DNA of 25,060 nt from JBBTWG01 sp038062935 (GTDB lineage Bacteria > Patescibacteriota > Gracilibacteria > UBA1369 > UBA12463), in the NCBI GenBank assembly GCA_038062935.1, contig JBBTWG010000033.1, positions 1 through 25,060 on the forward strand, written 5' to 3'. A program made the translations under genes and the position numbers. The notes beneath the pieces are model-generated. The model had not been told where the DNA came from, ran no database searches, and worked only from the letters and a program-made list of their open reading frames with translations. Below are positions 8,359 through 15,440 of the stretch, one piece after another. Each line of letters opens with the position of its first letter. The stretch's first letter is position 1.

Positions 8359-11300
8359 ATGGACGCTTTTAATCTCAATGGAGGTCAGTCAGAACAAAAA
8401 ACTCCAGAAACCCAAGCAGTTTCGGTAGTACCGATGACGTCGTCTGCCCCGCAGCCAGAAATTGTCGCTGTCGAACAAAAACCCGAAGATCATTTTTTCA
8501 CAACTAAAAAAGGAAAGTTACTCCTCGCAGTCCTCGGACTCGCCATTGTTGGAGCGGTGATCTACATGACGACGCAGGGCGGTGGGCTTTTTAAAGGAAG
8601 CTTTGGAGAAAAATTGAACTCGGATACCAGCCCTCTGGGCGTCTCCACAGAAGCAGGCGATGGATATGTGATAGTCAAGTGGAATGATATCACTCAATTC
8701 GCCACAGGGGACTCTGACTTTATAAATGCAATAGTGAAAAAGTATAAAATATACAAATTACAGGTAACACAGCAATACATACCAGAGATTGGGCAATTCA
8801 ATGAACAAAATTTACTATTCGAATATGAAAAATCAGCATACCCAGTGAATGGACATAAAGACAGCAGTGTAGAAAATGGGAAAGAATATTTCTACATGGT
8901 GAAGATGGAAGGAACTGCAACCTCAATAATAGATGGAGAAACAGAAACAAAGGATTTTTCAGAAAACAGCTGGGTCGTTGTCAGGGGAAGTCCAGAGGCA
9001 GAAAATAAACAAGTAAACAAAAAACCAAACTCTCCTGCTCTCGTATATCCATACCAAAGCGAGATTGTGAAATTCCCCTTCCTTCTGGCCTGGAAAGATA
9101 TGGGTGATGAGGACAACGCACCACAGAAAAAAAGAAATTATCGGTGGAAAATATGGAAAGAGGGAGATACGGAAGGAAATCCAGTGTGGGGCCGAGGATT
9201 CCATGACAGTCAATTAAAGGGCGAAAATACCTGCGAGGGGATAACTGATGCCGACATAGTTTCGGGTGCAGCGACCGTGAAAAAGGAAAATACCTGGACA
9301 TGCCAATATACTCCGGTAACAAAAGCTGCACTCGGCGGAGATGGAATGTATGTCTGGAAAGTACAGTCAGGTGATGGAATTGATCCATCAGAATGGTCGA
9401 TAGAAGGGAAATTTCAGGCAGTAGAGAACTGTCCAACTGGATATGAAGTTCCAAGCCAACCAATCGGAGGCTTATCATCGACATGCGTGAAGCAAGAAGC
9501 AGAATCCTACGAAGTTGTCCCAATTCAGCTCACGCTCAAAAACATAAGTCAGGATGGAAAAGCCACTCTGGAGTGGATAGACGCCAACACCTACGGAGGT
9601 GAAGCAAACAGAAAATACAATATCTATCGATCCGAAACTCCGGGAGTCAACACGAACAATGGTGCAATTAATTCAGCGCCACTCGACATAACGCTGAAGA
9701 CATACGAGGATGCCGTTCCTGACAAGACAAAAACATACTATTACAAGATTGTATCTCCAGGAGATGCTGGAAAAACTGCAATTTCAAATGAATTAACCGT
9801 ATCGCCAGGAGTTGGAAGTACGAATCAAAAACCAAATAAGCCTTCTCTCTGGCTCCCAGGAAATGCTGCAGGAGATGGTGCAGTAGAAACATCACAACAG
9901 GTGATACTGCGCTGGCATGACGGTGGAGATCCAGACAATAAGCCAAATACCGTCAGAAATTATAACTGGTATGTAAAAGATCCAACAGGGGCAAGAGTCT
10001 GGAATAGATCCTGGACAAATGCTGATGGGGGTGCGCTGGACTGTAGTCCTCTATCTGCTCCTCAGCAAAAACCACAGGTGGGGACATGGACCTGTCTCAT
10101 GGCTCAAGTTCCAGCAGGAAAATTAAAACCAAACACAACATACAAATGGAGTGTTGAGGCTGGTGATGGAGAGCTGGGATCAGGATATGCAGATGAATAT
10201 ACATTTACAACAGGAGGTCCGGGATCAGAGTACGGAATCGTTCCGCCAACAAATCTAAAGGCAAATAAAGCAGCAACAAATGGTATAGATGTTTCATGGA
10301 CACAGCCTGATGGATCAGTAGGTTTGGATGGATATCTTCTCTACAGACACGATGGAGAAGTGGCAAAACCTGCGAAAGAAGATCTAGGAACAGGAGCAGG
10401 AAAAGGCTGGAAATTAATAAAAGATAATCTGAGCGACGTTGATCTGTCGCCACTCAAGGGTGATGCATATTATTTGGATGACAGTGCAAAAGCAGACGGA
10501 CCAAAACTCGAAAATATATATACCTATGTCATCACATCAGTAAAATCAGGAAAAGAGTCGAACCCTTCAGATGTAGGGGTATACAAACAGGCAACGCTTC
10601 TGCCGCCAACAAATTTGACAGCAGCAAAGGGCGATAGTGCCATAAATCTCACCTGGACGAAGCCAACAGACATAAAAGTCCATGGCTACATTATTTATCG
10701 AAAAGATGGCGAAGTTACAGCAGCGCCAACCGAAGAAGATATTCTAAAACCAGAATGGAAAAGGCTGCCAGGCGAAGGTACTGGAAAATTAATCGCATCC
10801 GGTTCTGGTGCAGCAGCAGACAAAGATGGAGTAGATCTGACAAAAACATACAGTTACATTATGCGTTCCGCGCAGACATCAGAAACAGTAAAGTCAGTAT
10901 TCTCGAATATCGCTATCTACAAACCACTAACGCTCACAGCTCCAACAGAATTAAAAGTAGTAAAGGCAGACACCGCACTCAGCCTCACATGGACGAAACC
11001 AACAGATCTCACAAATATTGATGGCTACGAAATTTACAGAAAAAATACCAAAGTCACAGACATGGCGACAGAAAATATCACAAAACCAGAATGGAAAAGA
11101 CTGGGAGAGGCTACAAAGTTGACCGCAAAAGATCTTGCGACCCAAGCTGATAGTGCAGAGGTAGATCTCAAGAAAACCTACAGTTACGTAATGCGCTCAG
11201 TGAAAACCACCGGAGATCTGAAATCAGCATTCTCAAATATCGCAGTCTACGAACCTCCCGTCGACGACACGATCGCCGCCCCAACCAAGCTCGCCGCAGT

Positions 11301-12651
11301 CGTCACCTACAACGCCAGTAAAAAAGGCGTCGATCTCACGTGGGACAGAGTCGAAGGCGCCGATGGATATCTCCTCTACCGAAAACTCGGAACCCAGACA
11401 GCTCCAGCAACCGCCGATCTCGCATCCACAGACGCGACGAAAGCCTGGACGAAACTCGCCCCTGCAACAAAAGAAAAAATTGATCAACCAGCAGGCACTA
11501 CGGCGCCAACATATTTTGACAATAATCCAGAAAAACTCACAACAGATCCGCTGACCTACATCGTATATGCCATCAAGGGTACAGGGGCAACACAGAAGCA
11601 ATCTGCCGCATCAAACGTCGTGACCACGAATCCAACAGCCACGCAAACGCCTCAGACGATCGCACTGACGGGTGCAAAAGGTGACAAACAAGTCCAACTC
11701 ACTTGGACCGATTCGAACGACGCCACGAAAGTTGGCAAGTACGATATTTATCGCTCGACCAAGTCCCCAGTAAAAATTTCCGATCCAGAAGCGAAGTACC
11801 TCGTAGGAAAAGAAAACAGCGTGAAGACATACACCGATACCGATGTTACCAACGGTACGACATACTATTATTTCATCATCGCCAGTGATCCAAAAGATGA
11901 ATTTGATATCGGGGTCTCCAACGAAGTTTCCGCAAAGCCGGAAGCACCAGTAAACACTTTGGCACAAGAGTGTGATCCAAAAATCATTGAATTAAAAAAT
12001 AAACTCGCATCATTCAACGGCAACAAAACAGCAGCAAACGCCGATGCCTACAATACACTCCGTGCTCAACTCGTAACAAAAGGCTGTACATTCCCACCCG
12101 ATCTTCCGGGCACTGTAGTAGCTCCGGCTCCAGCAACAACTCCGCCGCCAGCAACAGGACCAAGTCAAAAAGACATCGCCTGTGCCGCAGGAGTACAAAG
12201 CCTTCAGAATATTTATCTCAGTTACTCGGCGAATCAAACACCGGAACTCGCAAATCTCTACAACACAAACAGGAAATCACTTGCTGACCAGGCATGTGCC
12301 GTGAACTCTTCATTTCCAATGACCGTCGCAGGAAAAATTGCAGCACCACAGATTGCATACCAGCCTCAGACATTGGATCAAACTCCAGTTTTGGATCAGA
12401 CTCCAGTACAAGAGCAAGAAGTACAGCAACCAAAAGTCATTACGAAAATTGTCTACCGAGATGTGCCAGTACAAACCATGCAACCACTTCAGAATAATTC
12501 AGTAGGACAAGCGCAAGTTCTGCATCCCGTGAGCGGAAACACTCCACTCCACAGCGCCCACACCGGTCCAGAAATGTGGATCTACGGTGTCACGGCCGTC
12601 GCCAGTCTCTGGGGATCGCGCCGAGTGATCAGCAGGAAAAAGAGAAAGTAA
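8359..12651 (+). CDS. Giant fibronectin type III surface protein
   Basis: The 1430-residue protein starts at ATG 8359. An in-frame ATG at 8323 lies inside the apparent -10 box and is less likely. A short polar cytoplasmic part precedes one membrane helix (about 53-70). Outside follow an FN3-like domain (8620-8990), two similar Ig-like modules with TWTC cysteines (9020-9420 and 9832-10215) around another FN3 (9500-9820), and five FN3 domains (about 10243-10600, 10603-10935, 10936-11270, 11278-11640, 11650-11940), several with DGYxxYRK strands. Two related helical modules of about 50 residues, each bounded by cysteines, come next (11980-12110, 12170-12310). A Pro/Gln-rich spacer then leads to HTGPEMW, a hydrophobic segment and SRKKRK. 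A role in adhesion or host contact is likely but inferred. Confidence 0.8.
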   Translation: MDAFNLNGGQSEQKTPETQAVSVVPMTSSAPQPEIVAVEQKPEDHFFTTKKGKLLLAVLGLAIVGAVIYMTTQGGGLFKGSFGEKLNSDTSPLGVSTEAGDGYVIVKWNDITQFATGDSDFINAIVKKYKIYKLQVTQQYIPEIGQFNEQNLLFEYEKSAYPVNGHKDSSVENGKEYFYMVKMEGTATSIIDGETETKDFSENSWVVVRGSPEAENKQVNKKPNSPALVYPYQSEIVKFPFLLAWKDMGDEDNAPQKKRNYRWKIWKEGDTEGNPVWGRGFHDSQLKGENTCEGITDADIVSGAATVKKENTWTCQYTPVTKAALGGDGMYVWKVQSGDGIDPSEWSIEGKFQAVENCPTGYEVPSQPIGGLSSTCVKQEAESYEVVPIQLTLKNISQDGKATLEWIDANTYGGEANRKYNIYRSETPGVNTNNGAINSAPLDITLKTYEDAVPDKTKTYYYKIVSPGDAGKTAISNELTVSPGVGSTNQKPNKPSLWLPGNAAGDGAVETSQQVILRWHDGGDPDNKPNTVRNYNWYVKDPTGARVWNRSWTNADGGALDCSPLSAPQQKPQVGTWTCLMAQVPAGKLKPNTTYKWSVEAGDGELGSGYADEYTFTTGGPGSEYGIVPPTNLKANKAATNGIDVSWTQPDGSVGLDGYLLYRHDGEVAKPAKEDLGTGAGKGWKLIKDNLSDVDLSPLKGDAYYLDDSAKADGPKLENIYTYVITSVKSGKESNPSDVGVYKQATLLPPTNLTAAKGDSAINLTWTKPTDIKVHGYIIYRKDGEVTAAPTEEDILKPEWKRLPGEGTGKLIASGSGAAADKDGVDLTKTYSYIMRSAQTSETVKSVFSNIAIYKPLTLTAPTELKVVKADTALSLTWTKPTDLTNIDGYEIYRKNTKVTDMATENITKPEWKRLGEATKLTAKDLATQADSAEVDLKKTYSYVMRSVKTTGDLKSAFSNIAVYEPPVDDTIAAPTKLAAVVTYNASKKGVDLTWDRVEGADGYLLYRKLGTQTAPATADLASTDATKAWTKLAPATKEKIDQPAGTTAPTYFDNNPEKLTTDPLTYIVYAIKGTGATQKQSAASNVVTTNPTATQTPQTIALTGAKGDKQVQLTWTDSNDATKVGKYDIYRSTKSPVKISDPEAKYLVGKENSVKTYTDTDVTNGTTYYYFIIASDPKDEFDIGVSNEVSAKPEAPVNTLAQECDPKIIELKNKLASFNGNKTAANADAYNTLRAQLVTKGCTFPPDLPGTVVAPAPATTPPPATGPSQKDIACAAGVQSLQNIYLSYSANQTPELANLYNTNRKSLADQACAVNSSFPMTVAGKIAAPQIAYQPQTLDQTPVLDQTPVQEQEVQQPKVITKIVYRDVPVQTMQPLQNNSVGQAQVLHPVSGNTPLHSAHTGPEMWIYGVTAVASLWGSRRVISRKKRK
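12373..12408 (+). repeat. Two-copy 18-bp tandem repeat in the FN3 gene spacer
   Basis: Two in-frame 18-bp units (12373-12390, 12391-12408) differ at only two third-codon positions and encode LDQTPV twice, followed by the partial echo QEQEV. This is a typical slippage-prone linker before the C-terminal anchor. Confidence 0.6.
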
Positions 12652-12715
12652 TCAAGAAATTGTAAGAGCAGAAGAAATAGAAATTCCAAACGCCTAGAAA
12701 AGCCTGAAAGTCAAA

Positions 12716-12750
12716 AAAAGCCTCCCCGTTGCAAAACGTGGGAGGCTTTT
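12716..12750 (+). terminator. Strong hairpin terminator after the FN3 gene
   Basis: The arms AAAAGCCTCCC and GGGAGGCTTTT pair over 11 bp. Inside them CGTT and AACG extend the stem past one bulged T, leaving a GCAA tetraloop. The run of T closes the + strand side, and A at the other end makes it usable in both directions. It lies 64 bases after the FN3 stop and immediately before the truncated RhuM-Fic gene. Confidence 0.75.
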
Positions 12751-12763
12751 CAGGACGCGTGAT

Positions 12764-13645
12764 TTTTATCTTGAAATTGCCGATCTTTTTGGTACTGATA
12801 AATCAGGCATATCTCGCCATATAAAAAATATTTTCAATTCCAGAGAGCTTGATTGCAAGTCAACTGTTGCAATTTTTGCAACAGTTCAAAAAGAAGGGAA
12901 TCGAGAAATATCCCGTGATATTGAGTGTTTCAATCTGGATGTAATTCTTTCGGTTGGCTATCGAATAAATTCAAAAAAAGCCACATCCTTTCGTCAATGG
13001 GCGACGAAAACGCTCCATTCTCATATTGTAAGCGGCTATACCATCAACAAAAAGCGCATCGCAAAAAACTACGACGCTTTCCTAAAAGTCGTAGAAGAAG
13101 TGAAGATGCTCCTGCCATCAGGCGGAGCGATAGGAGCCGTGGATGCCATAGGGCTCATCAAAATGTTTGCCAGTACATGGCTTTCGCTCGATGCCTACGA
13201 CAAAATCAAGTTACCAACTGCTGGTGCAACCAAAAAACAAGTAGAGTTTACCGCAGAAGAATTGAAAGAGGCGCTGCAGAAATTGAAGCACGAGTTGATG
13301 GAAAGAGGTGAGACGACGGATCTTTTCGGCAGTGAACGCGGCGGACAGAGCGTCGCAGGAATTGTCGGCAATATTTTTCAGACATTCGGAGGCAATGATG
13401 TCTATCCAACAGTCGAAGAAAAAGCGGCGCATCTCCTCTATTTCATGGTCAAAAATCATCCCTACGTCGACGGAAATAAGCGTTCCGGAGCATTCGCATT
13501 CATCTGGTTCTTGAAACAAGCAGGCATCCTCAATCCCGCACGACTCACAGCAGAAGCACTGACCGCAATCACTTTGTTCGTAGCTGAGAGTAATCCAAAA
13601 GACAAAGACAAAATGGTAGGATTGATTTTATTACTCTTGAACTAA
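12764..13645 (+). pseudogene. 5'-truncated RhuM-Fic/Doc fusion gene
   Basis: The frame is open from 12698, but no ATG, GTG or TTG occurs before GTG 13100. From 12764 the translation matches the RhuM virulence-protein family: a helix-turn-helix-like segment (IADLFGTDKSGISRHIKNIF), then NLDVILSVGYRINSKKATSF and FRQWATKTL. The family's N-terminal 25 or so residues are absent and a terminator hairpin occupies their place. Downstream, EEKAAHLLYFMVKN and HPYVDGNKRSGA (His codon at 13457) show a complete Fic/Doc motif with its catalytic histidine. Fic proteins usually AMPylate or otherwise modify targets. The gene lacks a promoter and start, so it is probably decayed, although a 181-residue Fic-only product from GTG 13100 remains possible. 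Confidence 0.7.
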
Positions 13646-13663
13646 ACAAGAAACAGGGCACTT

Positions 13664-13692
13664 TTGCACTTCGAAAGCAGAATCGCTATAAT
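13664..13692 (+). promoter_or_regulatory. Promoter of tRNA-Gln
   Basis: TTGCAC (13664-13669) and a consensus TATAAT (13687-13692) are separated by 17 bases. The predicted start lies about ten bases before the mature tRNA 5' end. Confidence 0.65.
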
Positions 13693-13709
13693 GCCGCTCG
13701 TATATTCAC

Positions 13710-13784
13710 TGGGGATTCGCCAAGTGGTAAGGCACCGCCCTTTGGAGGCGGCATTCGGGGGTTCGAATCCCTCATCCCCAGCCA
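13710..13784 (+). tRNA. tRNA-Gln (anticodon UUG) with encoded CCA
   Basis: All four arms fold. The acceptor TGGGGAT pairs with ATCCCCA, followed by discriminator G and an encoded CCA. The anticodon stem CCGCC/GGCGG encloses the loop CTTTGGA with anticodon TTG at 13742-13744. The T arm contains GGTTCGAATCC. The weak U1-A72 pair is typical of glutamine tRNAs. Its last 19 bases (13766-13784) are the core of a three-copy direct repeat described separately. Confidence 0.95.
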
Positions 13785-13787
13785 ATG
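13766..13787 (+). repeat. tRNA 3'-end direct repeat, copy 1 (attB-like)
   Basis: This 22-bp sequence covers the 3' end of tRNA-Gln including CCA plus three further bases. It recurs perfectly at 13874-13895 and 14515-14536. The position is typical of tRNA attachment sites used by integrases, but no integrase gene is in the window. Confidence 0.7.
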
Positions 13788-13822
13788 TTTTTTCTCTGAG
13801 CGAAGCTCGGAGAAAAAACATT
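13784..13822. repeat. 18-bp stem hairpin with GAA loop abutting the tRNA
   Basis: An almost perfect inverted repeat starts at the last A of the tRNA CCA. The 18-base arms contain one T-G wobble and enclose a GAA triloop within GCGAAGC. The T-run is on the 5' arm and the A-run on the 3' arm, so it is not a conventional terminator. It could be a recombination, processing or mobile-element structure. Confidence 0.6.
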
Positions 13823-13826
13823 TGAT

Positions 13827-13896
13827 AGGAAAGAGGGTGAGAAGTTTATACCCCGCAGCGAAGCGAAGGGGTAAATCCCTCATCCCCAGCCAATGA
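13827..13896 (+). repeat. 70-bp direct repeat, copy A
   Basis: This is identical to 14468-14537 except for one block of six bases (13845-13850). It contains the GAAAGAGGGTGA that ends the downstream gene, a C4/G4 hairpin around GCAGCGAAGCGAA, and the 22-bp tRNA 3'-end copy (13874-13895). It looks like the right end of a unit whose body has been lost. Confidence 0.75.
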
Positions 13897-13935
13897 AAAA
13901 CGTCTCTGTAGTAACTTTAAAATTCTAAACATAAA

Positions 13936-14481
13936 ATGAATACAAAAGTATCAATTACAAAAACTATCATCTTTCCTTTCCTTACATTTATCACAATGTT
14001 TCTAGGGGCAGGGTTTATTTCTGGAGCTATTGTTCATTTAGGGGAAGGAGTAAATCCATGGGATGTCTCTATTTTGTTCATTGGTGTGGCATTATTCATA
14101 ATTGGTCACTATATTCAGGAGTTTATCTATAATAAAAAAGACTTAAAAGAAGCTGGAACAGTTAAATTTATATTCTTTTCTCTGCTGCTCTCCCTAGGAA
14201 TCGGCATGGCCAGCGGTGGAATCCAGCACTTTGTGGATACACCCAAGTATTCTGCAAATCTGATTCCTATTGGTCTATTTCTAGGGGCAATAGCTTATAC
14301 ATTAAAAAACAACATAGCCCTCGCAAAATCTCAATGGAGAGTCCTAACTCTATCAACACTTCTATTCTCAATTGTTAGTTGGGGCGTATTAACAATTACA
14401 GCTGCTAACATGTCGACCTCTTCTTCTCATTCCCATGGGGCTGAAAATCAACAAGCTATGCAAGATCAGGAAAGAGGGTGA
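13936..14481 (+). CDS. Small five-helix membrane protein in tRNA-associated island
   Basis: I do not recognise the family. The 181-residue protein has five predicted membrane helices (about 10-34, 44-64, 76-98, 106-123, 135-157) and a polar tail with SSSHSHG that could bind metal. Helices 1 and 3 share G-x-G-x-x-S-G-x-I-x-H with identical spacing (24-34 and 88-98), suggesting an internal duplication with two conserved histidines. The last codons and TGA stop lie inside the 70-bp repeat (14468-14537). By eye the gene is richer in A/T and in codons such as TTA and ATA than its neighbours, which fits acquisition from elsewhere. No Shine-Dalgarno sequence is seen; a weak TAAAAT lies at 13918-13923. 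Transport or metal handling is a guess. Confidence 0.7.
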   Translation: MNTKVSITKTIIFPFLTFITMFLGAGFISGAIVHLGEGVNPWDVSILFIGVALFIIGHYIQEFIYNKKDLKEAGTVKFIFFSLLLSLGIGMASGGIQHFVDTPKYSANLIPIGLFLGAIAYTLKNNIALAKSQWRVLTLSTLLFSIVSWGVLTITAANMSTSSSHSHGAENQQAMQDQERG

Positions 14482-14537
14482 GAAGCCCACGCCCCGCAGC
14501 GAAGCGAAGGGGTAAATCCCTCATCCCCAGCCAATGA
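14468..14537 (+). repeat. 70-bp direct repeat, copy B
   Basis: This partner of 13827-13896 differs at one six-base block (14486-14491). It overlaps the 3' end of the membrane-protein gene and ends with the third copy of the tRNA-Gln 3' terminus (14515-14536). The distance between copies A and B is 641 bases. Confidence 0.75.
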
Positions 14538-14539
14538 GA

Positions 14540-14548
14540 TGCTATAAT
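14540..14548 (+). promoter_or_regulatory. Extended -10 of the HAD gene
   Basis: TGC-TATAAT (hexamer 14543-14548) ends six bases before the GTG at 14555, so transcription would begin at or next to the start codon and the mRNA would be leaderless. No clear -35 is seen, as is common with extended -10 promoters. Confidence 0.5.
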
Positions 14549-14554
14549 GCCAGT

Positions 14555-15208
14555 GTGAAAACCATTTTCTTCGATAACGACGGAACACTAGTAGACACCG
14601 AAAAACTCTATTTCAAAGCCGTAAAAGCAATTTTAAAAAAAGTGGGTGTCGAAGTCACTCATGAATGGTTTATTGAATTCTCACTCAAAAAGAACATCAG
14701 TTCCTGGACTTTACTCAAAGATTTGAAATTATCAGATTCAGAAATAAAAGAGTTGAGGAAGATGCGAAACGACTATTACAGTGAATTGCTCGCATCGGAA
14801 ACAGAGCTTATCCCGGGCGTGAAAGAGACGCTAGAAAAACTCTATGGAAAAGTCAAAATGGCAGTCGTAACAACTTCTCATCGCGAACATTTCGAAATCA
14901 TTCTTTCGAAAACAGGAATAGCAAAATATTTTGATTTCTGTGTCGTAAACGAAGATGTGAAAAATGAAAAACCTCATCCGGAACCATATCTCCTCGCACT
15001 TTCAATTTCGAAGAACAGACCAGAAAATTGCATCGCAATCGAAGATACAGAAAGAGGTTTGATCGCAGCAAAGAAGGCAGGAATCGCCTGTTATGTAATT
15101 CCAACAGAACTTTCCAAAAGTCACGATTTTTCGGAGTCAGATGGGATTTTGAAGACTTTTGCTGATATTCCTGAACTAACTTTTCTTGCTTCAACAGTCC
15201 AGTCATAA
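14555..15208 (+). CDS. HAD-superfamily phosphatase, beta-phosphoglucomutase-like
   Basis: The 217-residue protein is a class-I HAD hydrolase. The signatures seen are motif I FFDNDGTLVDTE (nucleophile Asp7, acid Asp9), motif II VVTTS (104-108), a motif III lysine in KNEKPHPEPY (136-144) and motif IV IAIEDTERG (160-168). The helical cap between residues 15 and 85 is the type seen in phosphoglycolate phosphatases and beta-phosphoglucomutases. The substrate cannot be read from sequence. GTG at 14555 is preferred over ATG 14534 because the earlier start lies upstream of the -10 box, while GTG places motif I near the N-terminus as usual in the family. The gene immediately follows the tRNA-repeat island. 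Confidence 0.85.
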   Translation: MKTIFFDNDGTLVDTEKLYFKAVKAILKKVGVEVTHEWFIEFSLKKNISSWTLLKDLKLSDSEIKELRKMRNDYYSELLASETELIPGVKETLEKLYGKVKMAVVTTSHREHFEIILSKTGIAKYFDFCVVNEDVKNEKPHPEPYLLALSISKNRPENCIAIEDTERGLIAAKKAGIACYVIPTELSKSHDFSESDGILKTFADIPELTFLASTVQS

Positions 15209-15255
15209 AAAAAGAAGATTCTTTGCTTTCTACGACTTTTCGCAAGAATTGGCAC

Positions 15256-15348
15256 ATGCAGAGAAGACGGACAGTGGAAATTATGGCTCCAGCGAGATCT
15301 TTCGAAGCACTGGGCGTGGCGATCGACGCGGGATGTGATAGGATCTAA
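15256..15348 (+). pseudogene. N-terminal remnant of a U32 family peptidase gene
   Basis: Thirty codons encode MQRRRTVEIMAPARSFEAL and continue GVAIDAGCDRI before TAA. The pattern E-x-M-A-P-A-x-S-F-E-A-L-x-x-A-I-D-A-G matches the conserved start of U32 (collagenase-like) peptidases, where a tyrosine and the rest of a barrel of several hundred residues should follow. Nothing more of the family is visible before the ATPase promoter. The fragment is best read as the stump of a deleted gene. Recognition is by remembered family pattern only. Confidence 0.5.
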
Positions 15349-15416
15349 AAATTATCCACAATCGCCTGAAATGTATCGAATGCAATTCCTGTGTGTGCAT
15401 CGCGCCACAGACCTGA

Positions 15417-15422
15417 TACAAT
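15417..15422 (+). promoter_or_regulatory. Probable -10 box of the metal ATPase gene
   Basis: TACAAT preceded by CTGA lies 18 bases before the ATG at 15441, giving a leader of roughly 12 bases. The -35 region is poor. Confidence 0.35.
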
Positions 15423-15440
15423 GCACGTAACCAAGAATTT

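Noticed and set aside
8187..8378. N-terminal extension of the AbiEi-type antitoxin with a hydrophobic stretch
   Set aside because: It lies upstream of a consensus promoter and palindrome, and overlaps the start region of the opposite FN3 gene. The family N-terminus fits ATG 8186.
12925..13311. 128-residue ORF in another frame over the RhuM region
   Set aside because: The RhuM-Fic homology runs continuously in the other frame; this one is a basic shadow frame.
13784..13822. Hairpin as terminator of tRNA-Gln
   Set aside because: There is no T-run after the 3' arm on either strand; the T-run is at the 5' side.
13686..13883. 65-residue minus-strand ORF across the tRNA, containing GMRDSNPRMPPPKGGA
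   Set aside because: This is the familiar spurious translation of a tRNA gene and its repeats, not a protein.
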